From Dreissena polymorpha (taxonomy: Eukaryota > Mollusca > Bivalvia > Myida > Dreissenidae), in the NCBI RefSeq assembly GCF_020536995.1, contig NC_068363.1:6241598-6305597 (forward strand): a stretch of DNA of 64,000 nt, in the 5' to 3' direction. Within the stretch, counting starts at the first letter, position 1, and each line of letters starts with the position of its first letter. The position numbers were made by a program, and so were the translations under genes. The notes beneath the pieces are model-generated. The model was not told the DNA's origin, ran no database searches, and saw only the letters and a program-made list of their open reading frames with translations. Of this stretch, positions 46,576 through 57,400 are shown piece after piece.

Positions 46576-46747
46576 AATGTACATTTTTGTTTTCCTGAGG
46601 AAATAAATGGCGTCTTATAAAAAATATGTATATCATGTAGAAGGTGGAATCATTACAAGTATTTGAAGTGAATCAAACTGTGACATTATCTGACAATACA
46701 AACCCAAGGGTTTAGTCATACTACTGTAGTCAGTGGTCTTTCATTTA

Positions 46748-47162
46748 TTGTCCCCTACGGGTGAAACCGGAGGGGACTTATGGTTTGCGCTCTGTGTGTC
46801 CGTGAGTCTGTCTGTCAGTCAGTCTGACACACTTTTCTGGATCCTATGATAACTTTGAAAGTTCTTCATATTTTTTTTATGAAACTTGAAACATGGACAG
46901 ATGACAATATGGAAATTATGCACATAATTTCATTTTGTTCTTACGTCAAAAATTCTGGTTGCTATGGCAACAAATAGACTAGAAATATTGCTGAAAATGG
47001 TGGATCCTGCGATAACTTAAAAAGTTCTTCATTTTTTTCATGAAACTTGAAACATGGATAGATGGCAATATGGTTGCTATGGCAACAAGTAGAGTAGAAA
47101 TATTGCTGAAAATGGTGGAGTTTCAATGGTTGGGGACCATATTGCTTGACAATAGTCTTGTT
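46748..47162 (-). repeat. Hairpin-capped element, family D
   Basis: Stem GTCCCCT/AGGGGAC, GTCTGTCTGTCAGTCAGTC, units with TTTCTGGATCCT and GATAACTTTGAAAGTTCTTC, end stem TATTG/CAATA and GTCTTGTT. Confidence 0.85.
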
Positions 47163-47336
47163 TATTTGTAACTACAACCAATACTTGTTCTGTGTTAAAT
47201 GGCTGCATATATCAAACATTAAATACAAATTCACACAATACTTTTACACTTGACCTTTAATGTATCATATACATGCACAAAGCATTTAATAATTTAATAG
47301 TTAAAACCACAAAATATTATATAAATTAAATATACA

Positions 47337-47546
47337 AGTCTCGCTCTGGAATGGGGTTTAATGCAGGTGTGAAAAATATTGTCCCACATTAGCCGTAGTA
47401 ATCTGCTCAGACTAATCAGGGACGACACTCTTGGCCTAAACTTGACTTTGGCTAAGAAATGAAAAATACCATAAAAGCCCACATTTTTGTCCTTCATTAG
47501 CCTATGCAAACTTCACAGTCTAATCGGAGACAACACTTTACGCATC
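47337..47546. repeat. Palindromic MITE, diverged
   Basis: GCTCTGGAATGGGGTTTAAT left end, ACTAATCAGGGACGACACTC inside, worn right end; adjoins the next copy. Confidence 0.65.
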
Positions 47547-47548
47547 TA

Positions 47549-47812
47549 AATTGTGTCTTGTTCTGAGAAAACTGGGCTTAATTCATGTGCGTAAAGTGTC
47601 GTCTCAGATTAGCCTGTGCAGTCCGCACAGGTTAATCAGGGATGACACTTTCCGCTTTTAACGTATTTTTAGTTTCAAGGAAGTCCCTCCTTACCGATAA
47701 GTTTAGGCGGAAAGTGTCGTCCCTGATTAGCCTGTGCGATTGCACAGGCTAATCTGGGACGACACTTTATGCACATGAACTAAGCCCAGTTTTCTCAAAA
47801 CAAGACACAATT
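47549..47812. mobile_element. Palindromic AGATTAGCCTGTGC MITE, best copy
   Basis: Ends AATTGTGTCTTGTTCTGAGA and, inverted, AATTGTGTCTTGTTTTGAGA. The inverted match continues for about 75 bases. Inner arms hold CCTGTGCAGTCCGCACAGG and CCTGTGCGATTGCACAGG. No coding frame. Confidence 0.9.
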
Positions 47813-48269
47813 AATCCTCAATGTCCCAGATCAAGACTCATATTTAACAATGAAGTACATTTGAATACACATACACGAAACAGCACTTACAAATAGTAGA
47901 ATCTGCAATCTCATTATAGTAGGTCTTCCAATACCAACTAGTTTATACTACATGTACTATAAACTTTACTCGATCATTTAGTAAAAAAATATGTTCATAT
48001 TGTGTTAAATATACATAATTAACATTTATGCACCATATCCTACTTCATTAAGTTGGATAAAGGTTATGTGTTGACCAAGTATTATTCCATACTATTTCAG
48101 AACCAGTGAATATTCTGTCAGTAAATTAATTGATGAACTAGAAATGAGTCTGAAGGACACGGATGCCTATGCTTTATTTCACAGGACACAGGAACGAGTG
48201 TTATTTGCCACAGATTATGTTAATAGTTAATATAGCATGCATGAACGAGTTCTTAGGAACTTTCTCTAT

Positions 48270-49180
48270 ACAGGTACACATATGTGACATTGACCTTTAA
48301 GTAAGAACCATAGTTAGAGCATACAACAAGTTGTCTTGAAATTATGAAATTATTTGCCAATCCACTATAAATCAAAACAAGGGATGGTCACACAAACATC
48401 TACTTTCACTTTACCAAAAACATTATGCACAAATTTTAAGTGTCCACTGTCAATTTGACCTTGATGTGACCTTCATGGTTGTTTTTGCATGAAACATCGA
48501 CAAGATATATGATTATTATTGCAAATATATCTTTATTACCAAAATGTATGAAAAAGTTATCAGCAATATAACTAATATGCTCAAACTTAGTGTCTACTGT
48601 GACCTTGACCTTTAAGACGATGACATGGTTGTTGAAAGGAACACGTTGTTTTGAAACTATGATTATTTATGCCTAGTTATCAAATCATGCACACGAAAGT
48701 TGTAGGAATGGCACAAACTTGTAAGTTTACAATATACTTACAATCTATTTATAATATGAAAAAACTTCCAATGACCACTGTGACCTTGAAGCGAGCAACA
48801 TGGTTTTTGAATGCAAAATGCAGTCTTGATATGATGATCATTTGTGCAAATGTATTTTAAAATCCCATCAAGAACGACAAACGTATGGGTCAGACTAGAA
48901 AATTTACTTTTACTACATGTATATACATATAAGGTATGTGCACCCATTTGAAGTTTTCACAGGGACCTTGACCAGGAACCGAACGATATTACATTCCACA
49001 AATCATCTCGATATGGTGATCATTTGTACTAATTCAGTTTAAAATCCTATCGTTCACAACAAAAAATGGGTCAGAAACAAATATGTACTTTGACTGTGTA
49101 AGCAATATGTTAATACTCCATGTGACCACTTTGACCTTGAAGCATGCGACATGTTTGTAACATGCCACACATTGTGGTTT
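48270..49180. repeat. Worn tandem repeat with GACCTTGA blocks
   Basis: GTGACCTTGACCTTTAAG, GTGACCTTGAAGCGAGCAAC and ACTTTGACCTTGAAGCATGC recur at about 180-bp spacing with ATGATCATTTGTGCAAAT-like text. An old relative of the arrays above. Confidence 0.55.
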
Positions 49181-49743
49181 ATTCATGCAATATTTATGTG
49201 CTCTTAATCTCACTGTTTGCCAATGCAATATTTATTTACAACACATCTCACTGTTTGCTCATGTAATATTATGAACAGTACATCACTGTTTGTGGTCAGT
49301 GGAAGCCACATAATTAATGATGCCCCTTTAATATCCAGCATAAAAATTCCAAAAATAAAATTAACTCTTAACATACCAGCCAGAAAAAACATACTTCAGA
49401 AATGACACAGTATTTAAACCCTGTATAAGCGTGTTAAACTCTATTTGGCGAAGAATTGGCACATTATACTTTGGCACTGTTTGTATTAAAACAGTTATGC
49501 AGATTTGCACAATACACAACAAAACATTTTTTTGCCAATTTTGGTCCATCATTATATAATGAACACATCACATCACTGTCTCTAACAGCACTTTATCAAC
49601 CAACCGAGCTGGTAGATTTCTGAAGAACTGATAATGAAGGTTTCATAAATAGGCCGCTTGTAGTGCAGACATGAGTAAGCTAATACTAGGTTTTGTAAGC
49701 CACAGTTTTATAATACGTGAAGATCTTCATGAATTCAAGTTTA

Positions 49744-50848
49744 AACAAGAGCACCGCCTTGCGGGTGCAGACTGCTCATCAATTTTTCATTTAAAGGTGA
49801 AGGGACCTATCTCAATTTCAATCACAAAGGAGGGAGGGGTGGAGTGGAGAGGGGTGTATAGTGTGGGGATGTGGTCATTTATTACATTATCTTCCAAAAT
49901 GCACAAAAAAAAAAATCTTTTTTTTTGGGGGGGGGGGGGGGATTCTTGGGTGGGATGGTTGGACGTTATTTCAAAAATAAAATAATAAAAATAAATATTT
50001 GTGTTTTTTAACCATGTTTCAAAAAAAATTGTTTGGGGGGGGGGGAGGGGTGGGGGGGGGGGGGGGGGTAGGCGGTATAGTGTGAATGTATGGTGGTCAT
50101 TTATTAGATGATCTTTAAAAAAAAAGGGGGGGGGGGGAATTCGGGGGGGGGGGGGGGGGGGGGCGTGGGGGATTGTTTGGATGGAGTTTATTAAGGTATG
50201 TCAGGTAAGAGTTGTTTTGTCAAAGTATCAATAAAATCTAATCATAAATAAAGAAGTTATGGCAATTTTAGCAAAATTTAATAATTTGACCTTGAGACTC
50301 AAGGTCATTCAAAGGTCAAGGTAAAATTCAACTTGCCAGGTACAGTACCCTCATGATAGCATGGAAGAATTTGAAGTTTGAAAGCAATAGCCTTGATACT
50401 TTAGAAGTAAAGTGGATCTAAACACAAAATTTAACCATATTTTAAAAGTTACTAAGTCAAAAAAGGGCCATAATTCTGTAAAGATGACAACCAGAGTTAT
50501 GCAACTTGTCCTTTACGGTACCCTTATGATAGTTTGCGAGTGTTCCAAGTATGAAAGCAATATCTATGATACTTTAGGGGTAAAGTGGACCAAAACACAA
50601 AACTTAACCAAATTTTCAATTTTCTAAGTATAAAAAGGGTACATAATTCTGTCAAAATGCCAGTCAGAGTCACATAACTTTGCCTGCACAGTCCCCTCAT
50701 GATAGTAGGTAAGAGTACCAAGTTTGAATGCAATAGCATTGATACTTTATGAGAAAAGTGGACCTAAACGCAAAACTTAACCAGACACTGACGCCAAGGT
50801 GATGACAATAGCTCATAATTTTTTTTCAAAAAATAGATGAGCTTAAAA
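49744..50848 (+). repeat. Hairpin-capped element, family G
   Basis: Starts AACAAGAGCACCGCCTTGCG with stem GCACC/GGTGC, carries poly-G tracts (49927-50163), three units with AAAGGGCCATAATTCTGTAA and CCAAGTATGAAAGCAATA, and ends with stem AGCTCAT/ATGAGCT and TAAAATA. Confidence 0.8.
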
Positions 50849-51130
50849 TATCAAGTGTTACTATTCAAGAAGCCAATTTTAGATAATTCAATAGACATAA
50901 CCAAATGCACAAAATTACCAAACTTAGCAGACATAAAATGCCCAAGCATACGCTCTCAAAATTTGGTCTGAGTTGTCAAAACTTATTAGAACGTAAATTA
51001 AGAATTTTCCTCAGCAATTTACCCAGCCTAGCTAGGAAGAAACAAGCCCTATGAAATGCATTGCACAATTAGAAATGAAATCTTAAATCTGTAACAAATG
51101 AGATATGAGAGCAAATATATGACAATTCAA

Positions 51131-51136
51131 TTTATT
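51131..51136 (-). promoter_or_regulatory. Candidate SACM1L poly(A) signal
   Basis: AATAAA on the minus strand, about 160 bases after the SACM1L stop codon. Confidence 0.55.
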
Positions 51137-51294
51137 ACATTTCTAAATATATTGCTAACCCTTTTAAAGATTTTCGCACAAAAAAGTCCTTCCACATATT
51201 CCCATTATTAATTGCACCCAAAATTCTTGAGTTCCTGTTCGAACATTCCGTTATCCACAGTTCAGACTATGTGTACTTTGTCCCGTTCATATAG

Positions 51295-51431
51295 CTAGTC
51301 CGTCTTGACCTTGGTATGGACCAGTTTCGGCTGATCCACGAACTCTGAGCCATATCTGTACATGACGGCAACTGAGACTGCACTGGCCACACCCCAGAAC
51401 AAGACATACATAAGCTGCTCACTGACGTGCT
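51295..51431 (-). CDS. SACM1L: SACM1L last exon
   Basis: Reads [47 protein letters not shown]: the second membrane span and cytosolic tail. Confidence 0.96.
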
Positions 51432-54400
51432 CTGTAAGGAGAGGGGAAACAAGTAAGAACTGCTGAACCTTGAACTTTTAGAAAATTGCTTCATTTTTCG
51501 CTTTTCAATTATTCAGCTCTGGTGACCAAGACATTCAGAAGACCAGAACAATTTGATTATCTCTGAAAGAGGGTATTTTAAAGGCCATTTTTGTAAAGTT
51601 TCATAAAAATCTCCCTGATGGTTAGGAAGGAGATGTTGCATGAAACTAAGTGTTGACAACTTAGGACTGCATTCACACTAGGGATGACGCAAGAGGCCTG
51701 CAACCATGATAGCTTAACATAAACACTTCATGCTCAGGTGAGGTAAAAAATTAAACTAGTGATCCCAATTTCAATAGGGGTCATCAACTGTCCAAGGCCA
51801 ATACACATGTGAAGTATCAAGCCAATCGGTCAATTGGTTAATGCGTTATTTATCAGAAACGATTTTCACACTTAGTGTGATAGTGACCGAGACCTTTGAC
51901 CTAGTAACCTCAATTTCACTAGGGGTCATCTACTGTCCAAGGCCAATGCATATGTGAAGTATCAATCCAATGGGTCAATTTGTTGACGAGTTATTGATTG
52001 GAAACCACTTAATGTGAAAGAGACCTTAACCATTGACCTAGTGACCTCAATTTCAATAGGAGTCATCTACTGTCCAAGGCCAATGCACATGCGAAGTATC
52101 AAGCCAATTGGTCAATTGGTTGATTAGTTACTGATCAGAAACGATTTTCACACTAAGTGTGATAGTGACCTTGACCTTTGACCTAGTGACCCGAATTTCA
52201 ACAGTGGTCATTTACTGTCCAAGGCCATTTCACATGTGAAGTATCAAGTCAATCGGTAAATTGGTTGACAAGTTTTTTATCGGATACGATTTCCCCACTG
52301 AGTGTGATAGTGACCTTGACATGTAAAGTATCAAGCAAATCTGTAAATTCGTTGACAAGTTATTTACGGGAAACAATTTTCACACTTAGTGTAATAGTGA
52401 CCTTGACCTTTGACCTAGTGACACCAATTTCGATACGGGTCATCTACTGTCCAAGGCGAATGCACATGTGAAGTATCAAGCCAATCAGTCAATTGGTTGA
52501 CAAGTTATTGATCAAAAACGATTTTCACACTTAGTGTGACCTTGACCTTTGACCTAGTGACCCCAATTTTACTAGGGGTCATATACTGTCCAAGGCCAAT
52601 TCACATGTGAATTATCAAACATGTAAATTGGTTGACAAGTTTTTTTATCTGAAACGATTTTCACACTGAGTGTGATAGTGACCTTGACCTTTGATCTAAT
52701 GACACTAATTAGGGGTCATCTACTGTCCAAGGCCAATGCACAAGTGAAGTATCAAGCATATCTGTCAATTCATTGACAAATTATTAATAGGGAACAATTT
52801 TCACACTGAGTGTAATAGTGACCTTGACCTTTGACCTAGAGACCCCAATTTCGATACCGGTCATCTACTGTCCAAGGCGAATGCACATGTTTAGTATCAA
52901 GCCAATCAGTCGATTGGTTGACAAGTTATTGATCAGAAACGATTTTCACACTTAGTGTGATAGTGACATTGACCTAATTACACTAATTAGGGGTCATCTA
53001 CTGTCCAAGGCCAATGCACAGGTGAAGGAAGTATCAAGCAAATTGGTCGATTTGTTGACAAGTTATTAATCAGAAACGATTTTCACACTTTGTGTACAAG
53101 TGACCTTGATCTTTGACATAGTGACCCCAATTTCAATAGGGGTCATCTTCTGTCCAAGGCCAATGCACATGTGAAGTCTCAAGCCAATCGGTCAATTAGT
53201 TTACGAGTTATTGATCAGAAAAAATTTCACACATGTGATAGTGACCTTGATCTTTGCCCTAGTAATCCCAATTTCAATACGGGTCATCTACTGTCCAAGG
53301 CCAATGCACATGTGAAGTATCAAGCCAATCGGTCAATTTGTTGACAAGTTATGGATCGGAAACGAACTGGTCTACCGACATTACAGCCAGCAAAACAATA
53401 TACCCTTCTTTGAAGAGGGGCATACAAATTTAAGCCCCCTTCAAAAGATTTTTTGCAGAATTGTGAACCATTTCAAAAGAACAATTATGACAAGCCTACT
53501 TAACCCCTATGCCATATTACATGTAGTTCAGAGATTTTTAAACAAATTGTGCAATATTAATTGGGCATTGTATGCAACTCCACTTACCATCTGGTAGAAG
53601 AATGCTGATCATGCACATGGCCATTGCAATTAGAAATATCACAGGAATCTGAAATGGAAATCAGAAATATCATAGACCTGAAATAGCTATCAGGAATATC
53701 ACAGCAATCTGTAATGACAATCAGAAATATCACAGGAATCTGAAATATGAACAACATCCTGTGAGGTAAACGCTTGCGAAATGAAGTTTAAAATTTAGAA
53801 ATTTCTTATTTAACAACGGCTTCCGGAAGAGAAAACTATTGGTCTTAAAATAAGCCTTGTTCTGGTAAAACTGAGCTTAATGCATGAGCATAACCCAGAT
53901 TAGCCTGCGCAATCTGCACATGCTTATCAGGGATGACACTTAACGCTTTGTATAATTTTTTGTTTGAACAAGTCTCTTCTTAACATAACTCCTGTCTAGT
54001 TGGAAAAATGCGTACCTGATAAGCGAATCTGGTACAACTGATTACGCACATGCATTTAGCCCAGTATTACCAGAATATGGCTCCAATAATCAGGAAGCTA
54101 TTCATCTATCTATAATCTGCCAATAACTAAGCATAAATAGCAAGCTAGCTATTTATCCATCTATCGAAAATCATGAATGAATAGCCAGGCAGCTATTTAC
54201 ATGTATCAAACCATCAATAATCATCAATTAATAGCAAGGCATCCATTTATCAATCTATCAATAACCATGAATGCATAGCCAGGTACCTACCGTGTAGACC
54301 TTTCAGTCCCTTTGTGTATGCAGTAGTGATGGTCTTAAATTAAATTAAATCTATCAATAACCATTAACCCTTTACCACTCAGATACCCACTTTGATGCAA

Positions 54401-57400
54401 ATTCATAAGGCTTAATTTCCAACCCTATGATACTGGTGAGCAGCAAACAGCATAAAACCTGTACAGATTGCGAGTTAATCCAAGGCTGTTGTGGTTTTAT
54501 GCTGATTGCACATAGCCATTGTCACTTTGGTTCTGAAGCGGTAAAGGGTTAATGCCTAGCCAGGCACCTACCGCGTAGAACTTCCAGTCTCTGTCAGTCT
54601 GCAGGGGTGAGGGTCGAGCCACACCTTCGTTCTCCTCCACCTCATAGTTGCCCAGAAACAGGTCGATGGAATCCTGCCGGAAACCATCTCCAAAGTTGTT
54701 CTTGAAGTAGCGGATCATAGAGTTCCAACCATCCATCATCATACCTACCTGGGTACGCTTGCCTTTCCTGAAACAGGGGGAAATGGGTATGCGTACTTAT
54801 TTACCATTTTTGCAAAATAAATGTGTCTTGTTCTGAGAAAACTGGGCTTAATTCATGTGTGTAAAGTGTCGTCCCAGATTAGCCTGTGCAGTCCGCACAG
54901 GCTAATCAGGGACGACACTTTCCACTTAAACTTGATTTTCGGTAAGAACGGACTTCCTTCAAACTAAAAATACCATTAAAGCGGAAAGTTTTGTTCAGTT
55001 CACACAAGCTAATCAGGGACGAAACTTTCCTCATAGACTGGAAAAAAATTTAGAATTCCTCTAAATAAAATAGGCCATAAAAGTGGAAAATGTTGCCCCC
55101 ATTAGCATGTACGAACGAACCTTTATTCACATGTATTAACAACGTTTATTTCCAGAGGGCAGATCATAATCTTTATAAAGACAATGCAGTGTTTTCTTCT
55201 GTTCAAATTCAGGGACAGTATTCAGCCCCATTCCCTATAGGAAATTCCCCCCCCCCCCTCCCCCCCAATTTGGATCTTAAATTCCCAATTTAAGGTTTAA
55301 AAACAATATTATTTTTTTTCACATATTACCATCCAGCTATATAAGTTGAATCTAAGTGTATATAATATTGAAAACACTTATTCTTAATTTTGAAGCATTT
55401 GCTAGTAAAACAACAACAATTTGTTCCCAATTTTAGTCACAACACTGCGGTTTTTCCCAATCCAAAGGGACCTGGCCCCATTCCCAATATGGTGAAAAAC
55501 CCACTGCGATGCAAAATAACAAAACTGAGTGCATTATTATCGTTTCATTGATTTCACATCTTGACTTGACAATGCAAACCCAAAATCTATGATTTCTTGT
55601 CTTGACTTGACAATGCAAACCAAATGCTATGATTTCCCATCTTAACTTGACTATGCAAACCCAAAAGCTATGATTTCTTGTCTTGAATAATATGCAAACC
55701 CAAACTCTATGATTTCTTTAATTGACTTGACTATGCAAACCCAAATGCCATGATTTCAAATCTTGACTATTATGCAAACCGAAAATCTATGATTTCATAT
55801 CTTGATTTGTCTATGCAAACCCAAAATCTATGATTTCTTGTCTTGACTATGCAAACCCAAAATTTATGATTTCTCGTATTGACTTGACCATGCCAACCCA
55901 AATGCCATGATTTCCAATCTTTACTTGACTATGCAAATCCAATATCTATGATTTCATGTCTTGACTCTGCAAACCCAAAATCTATTATTTCTCGTCTTGA
56001 CTTGAATACGAAAACCCAAATGCTATAATTTCCCATCTTAATTTGAGTATGCCAATACAAAATCTATGATTTCTCATATTAACTTGACTTACCGTGTGAA
56101 GTCTGTTTTCAAAGCACCCGTCCCAGCATACTGCTTGGAAATAGCGTCCGCATTATCTGCCCATACTACACAGAAGGAACAACTATCATTAACTGGGGAT
56201 CATGAACACTCATTTAAAGCTCAAATTTCAATATACACACAAGGCAAAAGGCAACATTTATACTGCATAAATATATGATCGTAATTGTTGCACTGGTGTT
56301 TTTATGATCATAATTGTTGCACTGGTGTTTTTATGATCGTAATTGTTGCACTGGTGTTTTTATGATCGTAATTGTTGCACTAGTGTTTTTATGACCGTAA
56401 TTGTTGCACTGGTGTTTTTAAGATCTTAATTGTTGCAATGGTGTTTTTATGATCATAATTGTTGCACTGGTGTTTTTATGATCGTAATTGTTGCACTGGT
56501 GTTATTATGATCTTAATTGTTGCGCTGGTGTTTTTATGACCGTAATTGTTGCACTGGTGTTTTTATGATCATAATTGTTGCACTGGTGTTTTTATGATCG
56601 TAATCGTTGCACTGGTGTTATTATGATCTTAATTGTTGCACTGGTGTTTTTATGACCGTAATTGTTGCACTGGTGTTTTTATGATCTTAATTGTTGCACT
56701 GGTGTTTTTATGATCATAATTGTTGCACTGGTGTTTTTATGATCTTAATTGTTGCACTGGTGTTTTTATGATCATAATTCTGCACTGGTGTTTTTATGAT
56801 CATAATTGTTGCACTGGTGTTTTTATGATCATAATTCTGCACTGGTGTTTTTATGATCATAATTGTTGCACTGGTGTTTTTATGATCTTAATTGTTGCAC
56901 TGGTGTTTTTATGATCTTAATTGTTGCACTGGTGTTTTTATGATCATAATTGTTGCACTGGTGTTTTTATGATCATAATTCTGCACTGGTGTTTTTATGA
57001 TCATAATTGTTGCACTGGTGTTTTTATGATCTTAATTGTTGCACTGGTGTTTTTATGATCATAATTGTTGCACTGGTGTTTTTATGATCTTAATTGTTGC
57101 ACTGGTGTTTTTATGATCATAATTGTTGCACTGGTGTTTTTATGATCTTAATTGTTGCACTGGTGTTTTTATGATCATAATTCTGCACTGGTGTTTTTAT
57201 GATCATAATTGTTGCACTGGTGTTTTTATGATCATAATTGTTGCACTGGTGTTTTTATGATCATAATTGTTGCACTGGTGTTTTTATGATCTTAATTGTT
57301 GCACTGGTGTTTTTATGATCATAATTCTGCACTGGTGTTTTTATGATCATAATTGTTGCACTGGTGTTCTTATGATCATAATTGTTGCACTGGTGTTTTT

